DNA of 64,000 nucleotides from an uncultured Alphaproteobacteria bacterium (GTDB taxonomy: Bacteria > Pseudomonadota > Alphaproteobacteria > Sphingomonadales > Sphingomonadaceae): the NCBI GenBank assembly GCA_903934325.1, contig CAIZNH010000008.1:45443-109442 (forward strand). The letters run 5' to 3'. A program made the position numbers and the translations under genes. The notes under the pieces are model-generated. The model was not told the DNA's origin and searched no databases. It saw nothing but the letters and a program-made list of their open reading frames with translations. Shown here one piece after another: positions 45,722 through 56,400 of this stretch; position 1 is the stretch's first letter, and the number at the start of each line of letters is the position of its first letter.

Positions 45722-45765
45722 CCGCTCGCTTCCACCCCTTTTGTGAATGGGTGGTGGGCGAGCGG
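45722..45765 (+). terminator. Hairpin after ahcY, candidate terminator or mRNA-end structure
   Basis: CCGCTCGC, TT, CCACCC, an 11-base loop, GGGTGG, TGG, GCGAGCGG. The two stem blocks are perfect; no T-run follows, so some readthrough into the downstream gene is possible. Confidence 0.45.
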
Positions 45766-45812
45766 GTTCTACCCGGTTGCACTGACGCCAGCAGGCGCAT
45801 AGCGGTGAGGTG

Positions 45813-48185
45813 ATGGACACCTCACCGCTTTCGCTTGTGCTGATTGCGCTGGTGCTCGCCGCGTGGGCGGCGGGCGCGGCGGTGGTAGTGCTGCGCGCCA
45901 GCCGCTCGATGAAGCGCGCGCGCGCCTTGAAGGGCAGTCTGAAGCGGGTGCAGACCCTGCTCGACGTGGCCCCTGCCGTACCGCTGCTGGTGCGGGTGGA
46001 CGGACGCATCGAAGCGCCGGACAAGCTGGCGCGGCTGCTCGGCCTCAAGGCCATGCCGCAATATCTCTCCGAACTGGTCGCCCCGCCCGGTGATACGCGC
46101 GCCGGAGGGCTGGCCTCCGATCAGTTGGATCAGCTGTGGAGCAGGGTGCAGACTACCCAGAAAACCGCCGCGCCCTTCCGTATGGCGCTCAATCCCCCCG
46201 GCTCGCAGCGCAGCCTCGCGCTCTATGGCACGCTCGCCGATCCGGCGGTCTCGCCCGGCGGCGCGGCGCTGGTGTGGGTATTCGACTTTACCGAGAGCCA
46301 CGCAGAAATGGCCCGCCTGCGCGCTGCGGCATCGCGCGCGACGGGAGATTTCGCCGCGCTGGTCGGCCTGATCGAGGCCGCGCCCATGCCGATGTGGTTT
46401 CGCGGCAGCGACCTCTCGCTCCAGCTCGTCAATCAGGCCTATGTCGATGCCGTGGGCGCCGCCAGCGCGGCCGAGGTGGTGCAAGGCCAGATCGAGCTGC
46501 TCGAACCCGAAGACGGCCGCTCTCCGGCTGAAATCGCGCGCGACACGCTGCGCAGTCAGGACAAGTCGGAACGCTCTGTCGCCGCCACCATCCACGGCGC
46601 GCGCCGCACCTTGCGCGTCTCCGATCTGCCATTGGGGCAGGAGGGGGTGGCAGGCTATGCCATCGACATCGAGGAGCAGCAGCAGGTCGCGCGCGAGTTC
46701 CGCGCTTTTCGCGATGCCCAGCGCGCGCTGCTCGATCAGCTTTCGGTCGGCGTGGCGCAGTTCGATGCCGAAGAGCAGCTGGTCTTTGCCAACCGCCCGT
46801 TCCGCCGCCTGTTCTCGCTCACCGACGAGGCGATCGAGGCGCGCACGCCGTTCGAGCGCTTCCTTGCCGAAGCGCGCGAGCGCGGACGCACACCCGAAGT
46901 GCGCGACTTCCCCGAATGGCGGCGCGAGCGCGCGGGCTGGTTCGAGGCGAGCGCCACGCTGGAGGAGGCCTGGCCGCTGCCCGGCGGCACGCATCTGCGC
47001 ATCGTCGCCCAGCCGCTGCCCGATGGCGGCCTGCTGCTGATCGCCGAGGATCGCACCGAACAGCTGGCGCTTTCGGCGGTGCGCGATACGCTGCTGCGCA
47101 CCCGAACGGCAACGCTCGACAGCCTGTTCGAGGCGCTGGCGATCTTCGCGCCCGATTGCTCGGCGCAGCTGTGGAACCGCAGCTTTGCCGGGACCTGGGG
47201 CCTGACCCCTGAATTGCTCGATGCGCGGCCCAGCGCCGATGAACTGCTCGGCGCGATCGGGCGCAACCTGCTGAACCCCGATGAAGCCGCGTTGATCGGC
47301 GCGGCGGTGCGTGCCGCCACGCTCGACCGGCGCGAGAAGGGCGGGCAGGTGGAGCTGGCCGACGGGCGCACCCTGCGCTTTGCCGGCATCCCGCTTCCCG
47401 ATGGCAATGGCCTGTTGACCGTGCTCGACATCACCGCCTCGCAGAAGGCCGAACAGGCCCTGCGCGAACGCGCCGAAACGCTGGAGGAGGCCGACGCGGT
47501 CAAGGCCAAATTCCTCGCCAATATGAGCTACGAATTCCGTACGCCGCTCACCACCATCGGCGGCTATGCCGAGCTGCTGAAATCGGGCGCGGCGAGCGAT
47601 CCGGAAAGCGCGGGCGAATATGTCGATGCGATCCTCGTTGCGGTCGAACGCCTGACCGAGCAGGTCGAGAATGTGCTCGATCTCTCCCAGAGCGAGGCGG
47701 GGCTGCTGCCGATCCGCAAGGAGCGGCTCGACCTGCTCGAATTCCTCACCACGCTGGTGCGCGAGCGCGAGGCGGCGATCATCGGCGGCGGCCTCAGCCT
47801 TGATCTCAAGGGCCGGCGCGGGCGCATCATCGATGGCGACCCGCGCCAGTTGGGGCGCGCTTTCGGCAACCTGCTCGACAACGCGATTGCCGGAACCCCC
47901 GAAGGCGGGCGTATCGTGATCGAGATCAGGAAAGCGCCCACGTCGGCTGACGCGGCGGCGGCGGGCGGCGCGGAGATCACGATATCGGATAATGGCCGCG
48001 GCATGTCCTCGGCGGAACTGGCGCGCGCCATGGGCGGGTTGGCGCAGGGCCGCGCGGGCAAGCCCGAACGCCGCACCGGCCTAGGCATTCCGCTCGCCCG
48101 CCAACTGATCGAGGCGCATGATGGCACGCTCGATATTGTCAGCCGGCAGGGCGCGGGCACCATGGCGACGATCCGGCTACCATGA
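45813..48185 (+). CDS. divL: DivL-like PAS-domain histidine-kinase homolog with Tyr in place of the phosphoacceptor His
   Basis: 790 aa. One N-terminal membrane helix (residues 6-28) is followed by several PAS-like domains to about residue 545. The dimerisation helix reads FLANMSYEFRTPLTTIGGY: the His of the normal S-H-E-L-R-T-P box is Tyr573. The ATPase domain keeps the N box (NLLDNAIAGTPEGG), DNGRGM and GLGIPLARQL. Caulobacter DivL also has Tyr (Y550) here and acts through CckA control rather than ordinary autophosphorylation. Length and layout agree (Caulobacter DivL about 770 aa). It heads a run of seven collinear genes. Confidence 0.8.
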   Translation: MDTSPLSLVLIALVLAAWAAGAAVVVLRASRSMKRARALKGSLKRVQTLLDVAPAVPLLVRVDGRIEAPDKLARLLGLKAMPQYLSELVAPPGDTRAGGLASDQLDQLWSRVQTTQKTAAPFRMALNPPGSQRSLALYGTLADPAVSPGGAALVWVFDFTESHAEMARLRAAASRATGDFAALVGLIEAAPMPMWFRGSDLSLQLVNQAYVDAVGAASAAEVVQGQIELLEPEDGRSPAEIARDTLRSQDKSERSVAATIHGARRTLRVSDLPLGQEGVAGYAIDIEEQQQVAREFRAFRDAQRALLDQLSVGVAQFDAEEQLVFANRPFRRLFSLTDEAIEARTPFERFLAEARERGRTPEVRDFPEWRRERAGWFEASATLEEAWPLPGGTHLRIVAQPLPDGGLLLIAEDRTEQLALSAVRDTLLRTRTATLDSLFEALAIFAPDCSAQLWNRSFAGTWGLTPELLDARPSADELLGAIGRNLLNPDEAALIGAAVRAATLDRREKGGQVELADGRTLRFAGIPLPDGNGLLTVLDITASQKAEQALRERAETLEEADAVKAKFLANMSYEFRTPLTTIGGYAELLKSGAASDPESAGEYVDAILVAVERLTEQVENVLDLSQSEAGLLPIRKERLDLLEFLTTLVREREAAIIGGGLSLDLKGRRGRIIDGDPRQLGRAFGNLLDNAIAGTPEGGRIVIEIRKAPTSADAAAAGGAEITISDNGRGMSSAELARAMGGLAQGRAGKPERRTGLGIPLARQLIEAHDGTLDIVSRQGAGTMATIRLP

Positions 48186-48198
48186 CGGGGTATCTGGC

Positions 48199-48663
48199 GT
48201 GAGCGGGACGCGCGAGGCTCTGCCTGATCTGGCGGCGATGGCAACCTACGGCGCGCGCATTGCCGCACGTCTGCGGGCAGGGGATGTGGTGTCGCTTACA
48301 GGCGGGCTGGGGGCGGGCAAGACGACGCTCGCCCGCGCGATCCTCACCGCGCTGGGGCACGCGGGCGAGGTGCCTTCGCCGACCTTCACCATCATCGAGA
48401 CCTACGCCGCCCCGCCGCTGCGTCTGGCCGTGGCGCACGCCGATTTCTACCGGCTCGAAGACCCGTCCGAAATCGCCGAAATCGGGCTCGACGACTACCG
48501 CGAGGGCGCGGTGCTGATCGCCGAATGGCCCGATCACGCAGGTGGCTTCATGCATGAGGCCGGATGCCTCGACATCACGCTCGAAGCTTTGGGAGAAAGC
48601 GGGGAAGGCGGGCGGATTGCGATTGCCCGCGGGGGCGCGGATTGGGTAGGGCGGATGCCATGA
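48199..48663 (+). CDS. tsaE: tRNA threonylcarbamoyladenosine biosynthesis ATPase TsaE
   Basis: 154 aa from GTG 48199. The P-loop is TGGLGAGKTTLARAI, PSPTFTIIETY and ADFYRLEDPSEIAEIGLDDY are the family motifs. TsaE stimulates the TsaBD complex that makes t6A37 in ANN-decoding tRNAs. The GTG lies 13 bp after the divL stop; longer in-frame starts overlap divL. Its stop overlaps amgK by 4 bp. Confidence 0.93.
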   Translation: MSGTREALPDLAAMATYGARIAARLRAGDVVSLTGGLGAGKTTLARAILTALGHAGEVPSPTFTIIETYAAPPLRLAVAHADFYRLEDPSEIAEIGLDDYREGAVLIAEWPDHAGGFMHEAGCLDITLEALGESGEGGRIAIARGGADWVGRMP

Positions 48664-49664
48664 GCGAACTTCCCCCCATGAACCACTTGCCTGAGGGTCT
48701 TGCCGAATTCACCGCCAGCGCGGGCTGGGCCGACGCCGCTGTCGAGCCGCTGCCCGGTGATGCTTCTTTCCGCCGCTATTTCCGGCTGGTGCGGGACGGG
48801 ACGAGCGCGATGCTGATGCACGCGCCGCCGCCGCACGAGGATCCTGCGCCCTTCCTGTCGGTCGCCCGCTGGCTGACGGACAATGGCCTGCGCGCGCCTG
48901 CGATCCTTGCCGAGGAAGCCGCACAGGGCTGGGTGCTGACCGAGGATTTCGGCAATGACCGGATGCGCGACTGGCTCGACGAAAACCCGGCGGACGAGCG
49001 CGCGGCCTATGAAGCTGCGGTCGAGGCATTGGTCGCGCTCCATCGTGTCGCTCCGGGGCCCTTCGCGCCCTATGACATGGCGGTCTACCAGCGCGAGACG
49101 GCGCTGCTGATCGAATGGTATTGCCCCGCGCAGGGCCTCGAGGTTGACGTGGCAGGCTATGCGGCAGCGTGGGAGGAGGTGCTCTCCCCGATGCTGGCGC
49201 GCCAGAGCCCGGGCGTCACGGTGCTGCGCGACTATCATGCCGAAAACATCATGCTGCTGGGCGGCAAGGCGGATGCGCCGCAGGGGCTGATCGACTTCCA
49301 GGATGCGCTGGTGGGCCATCCGGCCTATGATCTCGTCTCGCTGTTGCAGGATGCGCGGCGCGATGTGTCGGTCGATCTCGAAACCGCCATGCTGCTCCAT
49401 TACGCCCATCATGCGGGTGTCGCGGACGAGGAGTTTCTGGCCGACTACGCCCGGCTCGGCGCGCAGCGCAATGCCAAGATCGTCGGCATCTTCACCCGGC
49501 TCAACGCCCGCGATGCCAAGCCGCGCTACCTTTCGATGATCCCGCGGGTGTGGGACGCGCTGGAGCGCGATCTGGCCCACCCTGCGCTGGCGCCGGTGGC
49601 CGCGTGGTTCGACGCCAATATCCCCGATACCTTGCGCTTTGCCCGCGGAGCCTTTGCGGCATGA
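48660..49664 (+). CDS. amgK: N-acetylmuramate/N-acetylglucosamine kinase AmgK
   Basis: 334 aa, aminoglycoside-phosphotransferase fold. LRDYHAENIMLL contains the catalytic H-x-D-like loop with the H-x2-N pattern, and GLIDFQDALVGHPAYDLVSLLQD is the DFQD metal site. AmgK phosphorylates MurNAc at the anomeric position for direct conversion by MurU to UDP-MurNAc, bypassing de novo MurA/MurB steps. The overlap with murU (ATGA at 49661) strongly supports this reading over a generic phosphotransferase. Confidence 0.85.
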   Translation: MSELPPMNHLPEGLAEFTASAGWADAAVEPLPGDASFRRYFRLVRDGTSAMLMHAPPPHEDPAPFLSVARWLTDNGLRAPAILAEEAAQGWVLTEDFGNDRMRDWLDENPADERAAYEAAVEALVALHRVAPGPFAPYDMAVYQRETALLIEWYCPAQGLEVDVAGYAAAWEEVLSPMLARQSPGVTVLRDYHAENIMLLGGKADAPQGLIDFQDALVGHPAYDLVSLLQDARRDVSVDLETAMLLHYAHHAGVADEEFLADYARLGAQRNAKIVGIFTRLNARDAKPRYLSMIPRVWDALERDLAHPALAPVAAWFDANIPDTLRFARGAFAA

Positions 49665-50377
49665 GCGGACTGGTCTCGGACACCGCGATGGTGCTTGCTG
49701 CCGGTCTCGGCAAGCGGATGCGTCCGCTCACTGCAACCCAGCCCAAGCCGATGGTGAGGGTTGCGGGCAAGCCGTTGATCGATCACGCGCTTGACCGTCT
49801 GGCTGATGCGGGGGTGGCGAAGGCGGTGGTCAATGTCCACTATCTGGCCGATGCGCTGGAGGCCCATGTCACCGCCCGCGCCGCGCCCAAGGTGGCAGTG
49901 TCTGACGAACGCGCGCTGCTGCTCGAAACCGGCGGGGGGATGATCAAGGCGCAGGACATGCTGCCCGATCCCTTCTTCGCCCTCAATGCAGACAACATCT
50001 GGCTCGACGGGCCGAACAACGCCTTTGCCGAGCTGTCGCGCCGCTGGGACCCGGATCAGATGGACGCGCTGCTGCTGCTGGTGCCGCACGCGCGGGCGAT
50101 CAATTTCAGCGGGCCGGGCGATTTCCACATGGACGCGCTGGGCCGCGTCTCGCGGCGGCGGGATGGGCGGGTGGCGCCTTTCATCTACACCGGCATCCAG
50201 CTCGTCTCGCACCGCCTGCTGCGCGCTGCGCCCGAAGGCCCCTTCTCGACCAACATCCTGTGGAGCCGCGCGATCGAGGAAGGCCGACTTTTCGGCCTGT
50301 CCTTCGGCGGGCTGTGGTTCGAAGTCGGCACGCCGCAGGCGATCCGCCCGACCGAGGAGGCGCTGCTGGGTGGCTGA
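49661..50377 (+). CDS. murU: N-acetylmuramate-1-phosphate uridylyltransferase MurU
   Basis: 238 aa. The nucleotidyltransferase signature is MVLAAGLGKRMRPLTATQPKPM; FFALNADNIW supplies the metal-binding Asp. Length fits MurU. It makes UDP-MurNAc from MurNAc-1-phosphate and UTP, completing the peptidoglycan-sugar salvage started by AmgK. This pathway makes cells less dependent on MurA and so less sensitive to fosfomycin in species where it was studied. The addB start lies inside its end (8-bp overlap). Confidence 0.87.
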   Translation: MSGLVSDTAMVLAAGLGKRMRPLTATQPKPMVRVAGKPLIDHALDRLADAGVAKAVVNVHYLADALEAHVTARAAPKVAVSDERALLLETGGGMIKAQDMLPDPFFALNADNIWLDGPNNAFAELSRRWDPDQMDALLLLVPHARAINFSGPGDFHMDALGRVSRRRDGRVAPFIYTGIQLVSHRLLRAAPEGPFSTNILWSRAIEEGRLFGLSFGGLWFEVGTPQAIRPTEEALLGG

Positions 50378-53300
50378 TCCGCGCCGCACCGGTCCTCTCG
50401 TCTATTCCATCGCCGCGCACCGCGGCTTTGCCGATGCGCTGGTCGCAGGGCTGGTGCCGCGTTACCGCGAGGACGGCTTCGGCCTTGCGCGCCTGACCTT
50501 GCTGGTGCCCTCGAGCCGCGCGGCGCGCACCCTGTCCGAAGCCTTTATTCGCCACGCCGGGGCCAGCGGCGAGGGCGGCCTGCTGATGCCGCGCATGATC
50601 GCGGTGGGCGATCTCGATCTCGATGAAAAGCTCGGCGCTGCGCTCGATCCGCTGGGTGCAAGCGACATTCCCCCCGCCTGCGATCCGGTCTCGCGCTGGC
50701 TTACGCTCGATCAGCTGATCGGCGAGGAACGCGCGGCCGAGGGAATGACCGCCTTGCCGGGGCGCGCGCGGCTCAACCTTGCCCGCGAGATGGCGCGCAC
50801 GATGGACCGGCTGCTGGTGGAGGAGAAGACCGGCGCAGACCTGCTGGACGATAGGGTGCTCGATCAGCTCGGCAACCTCTCGGAACACTGGAAGCGTTCG
50901 ATCCGCCTGTTTGCGCGCGTCGATGCCCGCTGGCAGGTGGAGCTTGCTGAACGAGGGCAGGTCGATGCCGCCACCCGCCGCAACGCGCTGTTCGATCGCG
51001 CCGCCAAGCGCTGGAAAGAGACCCCGCCACCTTTCCCGATTGTTGCCGCCGGTGTCACCAGCGCCTCGCCCGCGCTGGCACGGTTGCTGCGGGTGATCGC
51101 GGATCTACCCAATGGCGCAGTGGTTCTGCCCGATCTCGATCGCGACATGAGCGGGGAGGCGTGGGACGAGCTTGGCCTTGCGGGGGCTTCGGTGGAACCG
51201 GGCGGGCCGGTGTTTGCGGCGGGCGACGCGCTCACCCATCCGCAATACCACCTCAAGCTGCTGCTGAACCGCATGGGTGTGAACCGCGCCGAGGTGCAGG
51301 CATGGCACCGGCGCGGGGCGGCGGCGGCAGAGCCTGCGCGCAGCCGCGCGATTTCCTCGCTGTTCCTTCCCCCGCTGGCGAGCCGGGCCTGGGCCACGCT
51401 TGATCCGGCAGACCGGCGGCTGGCGGGCGTGCGCCTGCTGACCAGCGCCACTATCGAAGAGGAAGCGCAGGCCATCGCGCTGCTGGTGCGCGAGGGGCTG
51501 GAGGTGCCGGAAAAGCGCATCGCGGTGGTCACTGCCGACCGTGGGCTGGCGCGCCGCGTGGCGCAGCATCTCGAACGCTGGAACATTGTCGCGGACGATT
51601 CGGCGGGTCGTCCGCTGGCGCTCGCGCCTGCAGGCCGCCTGTTCGGCCTGATCGCGCAGATCGCTGCCGAGGGCCCCGATCCGGCTAACCTGGTCGCCGC
51701 CTTCGGCCATCCCCTGGTGCGCGGTTATGACGATGAGGCCCGCCGCCTGTGGCTCAAGGGCCTGCGCGGGTTCGACCGCGAATTGCGCGGCCCCTCGCCG
51801 GCGCCGGGGATGGAACCGCTGCGCAAGGCGGCGGACGAGGCCGGGGTTGGCGAATGGTGGTCCGAGGCCGAGGGGCTGATCGGACCGCTGTGCAACTGGC
51901 CCGATACTATCCCACTCGCCGAGGCGCTCACCCGGCTGGCCGAAGTCGCCGAGGCCTTTGCCCAGACCGCGATATGGGAGCGCGAGGACGGGCGCGCGCT
52001 CGGCACGCTGATCGAGGAATTGCGTGGGCAGGCGCAGGCAGCGGGCACGCAGATCGAGACTGCCGATCTCGCTGGTGCCTTGCGCGATTGCATGGACGAG
52101 GTGGCGGTGCGTCCCGGCTATGGCGGCCATCCGCGCGTCGCGATCTATGGCTTGCTCGAGGCGCGCATGGCGCGGGCTGATCTGCTCATCTGCGGCGGGC
52201 TCAACGAAGGCTCCTGGCCGCAGCTTCCCGGTGCCGATGCGCTTCTGGCCCCGGCGATCCTGCGCGCGCTGGGCGTGCCGGGGGCGGAGTTCCGCATCGG
52301 CCTTGCCGCGCATGACCTTGCAGGCGCGCTGGGCGCGCCCGATGTCGTGCTCAGCCGATCATTGCGCGATGCCGAGGGGCCGACGCTGCCCTCGCGCTTT
52401 CTCTTGCGGGTCGAGGCGCTGCTGGGTGAGGATCTGGGCAAGGAGCACCATGAGCGGGTGATCCCCGCGCTGCTCCCCTTGCTCGATCGTGACCGTCCGC
52501 CAGCGCCCGACTATGAGCGGCCCGCTCCCGATCCCGCGCCGGACCTGCGCAATGTGACGATCAATGTCACCGCGCTCGACCGGCTGCTGGGCGATCCTTA
52601 CGAATTCTACGCCAATGCGATCCTCGGCCTGCGCCAGCTTCAACCGCTCGCCGCCGATCCCTTCAGCGATCCCGCTCTGCGCGGCACGCTGGTCCACGCC
52701 GTTCTCGATGCCTGGCACAAGGCCAAGGTGGATGACCCGGCGCTGGCCATCCGTCCCTTTGCGGAAGCCCATTTCGCCCGCGAGCGCGTCCACCCGCTGT
52801 TCCGCGCCCTGTGGCAGCCGCGCCTCGTCGCCGCGCTTGAAACCTTCGAACAGAAAATCGCCGCTGCCGAGGCAAGCGAAGACCGCAAGGTGGTTGCGAG
52901 CGAAATTAAGGGCGAGATGGTCTTCAATGGCGTGAAGATCAAAGGCCGCGCGGACCGGATCGACCGGCTGGCCGACGGCAGTCTCGCGATTGTCGATTAT
53001 AAGACCGGCACTGTGCCTTCCAAGACGAAGGTGAAAGCGGGCCTTGCGCTCCAGCTTGGTCTGCTTGGACTGATCGCCGAGGCGGGCGGCTTTGCAGACA
53101 AGGGCGTGCCGGCTGATCCCGCGACTCTCTTTGAATACTGGTCGTTCGGCAAGGACAAGGACACGGGCGCGTTCGGCAAAGTGCAAAGCCCGATGAAGCT
53201 CTCCGACAAGCAGGGCGGCCTGCCGCCCGAGGAATTCCTGCCCCACCACGAGGAAAGACTCGCAGAAGCCATCCGACGGTTCATCAAGGGCACCGAGCCT

Positions 53301-53408
53301 TTCCGTGCGCGGGAAAACCCCGACTACAAGGGCTATAACGAGTTCGATCAGTTGATGCGCCTGGAGGAATGGCTCGTGCGCCTGACCGAGACGGAGCGCG
53401 GGACATGA
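50370..53408 (+). CDS. addB: Double-strand break repair protein AddB
   Basis: 1012 aa from GTG 50370. The N-terminal helicase-like region has LVPSSRAARTLSEAF without a clear P-loop. The C-terminal nuclease has GTLVHAVLDAWHKA and GRADRIDRLADGSLAIVDYKTG, the PD-(D/E)xK motif. No Cys occurs in the last 330 residues, so the iron-sulfur site of Bacillus AddB is missing, as is common in alphaproteobacteria. With AddA it resects DNA ends for RecA loading. It overlaps murU and addA. Confidence 0.93.
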   Translation: MADPRRTGPLVYSIAAHRGFADALVAGLVPRYREDGFGLARLTLLVPSSRAARTLSEAFIRHAGASGEGGLLMPRMIAVGDLDLDEKLGAALDPLGASDIPPACDPVSRWLTLDQLIGEERAAEGMTALPGRARLNLAREMARTMDRLLVEEKTGADLLDDRVLDQLGNLSEHWKRSIRLFARVDARWQVELAERGQVDAATRRNALFDRAAKRWKETPPPFPIVAAGVTSASPALARLLRVIADLPNGAVVLPDLDRDMSGEAWDELGLAGASVEPGGPVFAAGDALTHPQYHLKLLLNRMGVNRAEVQAWHRRGAAAAEPARSRAISSLFLPPLASRAWATLDPADRRLAGVRLLTSATIEEEAQAIALLVREGLEVPEKRIAVVTADRGLARRVAQHLERWNIVADDSAGRPLALAPAGRLFGLIAQIAAEGPDPANLVAAFGHPLVRGYDDEARRLWLKGLRGFDRELRGPSPAPGMEPLRKAADEAGVGEWWSEAEGLIGPLCNWPDTIPLAEALTRLAEVAEAFAQTAIWEREDGRALGTLIEELRGQAQAAGTQIETADLAGALRDCMDEVAVRPGYGGHPRVAIYGLLEARMARADLLICGGLNEGSWPQLPGADALLAPAILRALGVPGAEFRIGLAAHDLAGALGAPDVVLSRSLRDAEGPTLPSRFLLRVEALLGEDLGKEHHERVIPALLPLLDRDRPPAPDYERPAPDPAPDLRNVTINVTALDRLLGDPYEFYANAILGLRQLQPLAADPFSDPALRGTLVHAVLDAWHKAKVDDPALAIRPFAEAHFARERVHPLFRALWQPRLVAALETFEQKIAAAEASEDRKVVASEIKGEMVFNGVKIKGRADRIDRLADGSLAIVDYKTGTVPSKTKVKAGLALQLGLLGLIAEAGGFADKGVPADPATLFEYWSFGKDKDTGAFGKVQSPMKLSDKQGGLPPEEFLPHHEERLAEAIRRFIKGTEPFRARENPDYKGYNEFDQLMRLEEWLVRLTETERGT

Positions 53409-56400
53409 GCGGGGTGAGCGGCAAGGTCTTTCCGCTGCGGGACAATCAGCTCAAGGCTGCGAACCCGGAGGACAATGTCTGGCTCTCGGCCTCGGCGGGG
53501 ACGGGCAAGACGCAGGTGCTCTCTGCCCGCGTGCTGCGCTTGCTGCTGCGCGAGGATGTGAGCCCGTCGCAGATCCTGTGCCTCACCTTCACCAAGGCAG
53601 GCGCTGCGGAAATGGCAAACCGCATCAACGCGGTGCTGGCGCGCTGGGTGCGGCTGGACGCGGGGGCGCTAGGCAAGGAGCTGAAGCACCTCGGCGCGGA
53701 TTATGGCCCCACCGCGCAGGAACGCGCCCGCACGCTGTTTGCCAGCGTGCTCGATTGTCCGGGCGGCGGGCTTCGGATCGATACCATCCACGCCTTCGCG
53801 CAGTTCCTGATCGGCAATTTCCCCGAGGAAGCCGATCTCGCTCCGGGCACGCGGGTGATGGATGATCGCAGCCGCGAACTGCTCGCGCGCGAGGTGCTGG
53901 CCGACATGGTCGAGGAGGCCGAACGCAGCGGTGATGCGCGCCTGATGGACGGGATCCGGAGCTTCGTGATGCGCAAGGAGCCGGGCGCGCTCCACGCCTG
54001 GCTGATGCGCGCGGCTGGCGCGCATGATTTGTGGGTGGGCCGCGACGGCTGGCAATCGCCGATGGACGGGCGGGTGCGCCAGACGCTCGGGATGCCCGCC
54101 GATGCCGACGAGGACTGGGCCAACGAGCCGCTCCACCCTGATCTTTTCCCTGATCACCAATTGCAGGTGATGCTGCCGCTGCTCGACGGGTGGAAGGCCA
54201 AGTCGGGTCAGGAAAGTGCCGCTTTCATCCGCCAATGGCTGCCCTTGGACAAGGCTGCGCGGGCGAACATCGTCGCGGGCTTCCGCAAGACCTTGCTGAA
54301 GGCCGATGGCGAGCCACGGGCGATGCCGACGCCCGAGAAGGAAGACAAGGGGTTCAAGGACCGCCAGAACAAGATCGCCGCTGCCGTTCGCATGCACGGG
54401 GATCGTCTGGCTCTCATCGCAGCCGCCGGGATCATCACCTCGGCGCTCGAAGTGGGCCGCGCCTTTGCCCTTCGCTGGGAGGCAAGGAAGGCGCGCGAGG
54501 GCCTGCTCGATTTCCCCGATCTCATCCGCAAGGCCGCCGATCTGCTCGGCACATCCGTCGCGGCTGACTGGATCCGCTACAAGCTCGATCGCCATTTCGA
54601 TCACATCCTGATCGACGAGGCGCAGGACACCAACCAGCCGCAGTGGGACATCGTCGAGGCGCTGATTGACGACTTCTTCGCCGGCGAGGGCGCGCGCGGT
54701 GACCGCTTGCGCACGATCTTCACCGTGGGCGATTACAAGCAGGCGATATTCGGCTTTCAGGGCACCAGCCCGGAAAATTTCGCCCGCTCCAAGGAGCGCG
54801 TCCACGCCCGGATCGAAGCGGCGCGGCGCGGCATCCGTTCCGCGCGCAACAATCTGCGCGAGCCGGGCTGGGAAGATCTCGATCTCGGCGAGAGCTTCCG
54901 CACCGCCGATATCGTGCTCGCCTTCGTCAACCGGATGATCGGCGACCTCGGCTTTCCCGCCTTCGGGCTCGACAAGGCGCCGCCCGAGCACAAGGGCGAT
55001 GTCCGTCCCGGCCTTGTCACTCTGTGGCCGCCGGCGGTGCCCGATAAGGAGCAACGCGAGGCCGAGGCCGAAGCTGAGGCCGAACAGGAGAGCAACGAGG
55101 GCGACAACAACACCGATGACAGCGCAGGCGGGCAGGGCTGGCTGCCCAAGCACGACACGGTGCTCGCCGGACATATCGCCGATCAGGTGCACCGCTGGGT
55201 CAGTCTTGAGGAGCCCTTCGTCCTCGAAAAGGGCACCCGTCGCCACGCGCAGGCGGGCGACATCATGGTGCTGGTGCGCCAACGCAAGGAACTCGCCAAG
55301 CAGATCGTCGCCAAGCTGCACGCAAAGGGCGTGCCGGTGGCAGGGGTGGACCGGCTGCGGCTGGGCGCGCCGCTGGCGGTGAAGGATGTGCTGGCAGCGC
55401 TGCGCTTTGCCGCCCAGCCGCGCGATGACCTGAGCCTTGCCAACCTGCTCGCTTGCCCGCTGATGGGGTGGACGCAGGAGGATATCCTCACCCATGTGCC
55501 GCGCGATTACGATGTCCGGCTGTGGGATCACTTGCGCCGCGAGGATGCACCCGCCTTTGCCGCTGCCGCCGCCGAGCGGCTCAGGGAATTGCTGCGCCGC
55601 GCCGATTTCCAGACCCCGCAGGCGTTGATCGCATGGCTGCTCACCGGCCCGTGGCAGGGCCGCGCAAGTCTGGTCGAACGGCTTGGCGCCGAGGCCAATG
55701 ACCCGCTCGACGAATTGCTCAACGCCGCCTTCGCCTATGAGGCCGAGCATTGGCCCAGCCTTGCGGGCTTTTTGACGTGGTTCGATGCCGGGACGGGCGA
55801 TCTGAAACGTGATCCCGATAGCGCCAGCGGGCAGGTGCGGGTGATGACGGTGCACGGCTCCAAGGGCTTGCAGGCGCCTATCGTGATCCTCGCCGATGCC
55901 ACCGGCGCTCCGGGCGATGCGGGCGATCTGGCGCTTGAGGACAACGCGCCCGGCCAGCAGCGCGAGCACCCGCGCTTCGTCCCGCTCCCCCCGCTCGGCA
56001 AGACCGAGAAGAAGGGCGCGATTGCCGAGGCCGAGGAAGCGGCCAAGGCAGCGCAGATGGAGGAGCACTGGCGGCTGCTCTATGTCGCGCTCACCCGCGC
56101 CGAGGAGGCGCTGTTCATCGGCGGATCGCTCAACAAGAACGAGGCGAAGAAAGGCGAGCCGCACCCGGACAGTTGGTACGCGCGGCTCGCGCCGCTGTTC
56201 GAGGGCGAGGAGCTTGCCGATCCGGTCTGGACGTGGCGAAAGGAATGGGGCGAGCGCGCCGCGCCGCTTGAGACCTCGGCTCAGGTCGAGGCGCGGGCCG
56301 ATGCGCAGCCGGAACTGCCGCAATGGGCGGTGACACCGATCGGGGCCGAACCGCGCCCGCCGCGCCCGCTTGCGCCTTCATCGGTGGGCGAGGAGGCGGG

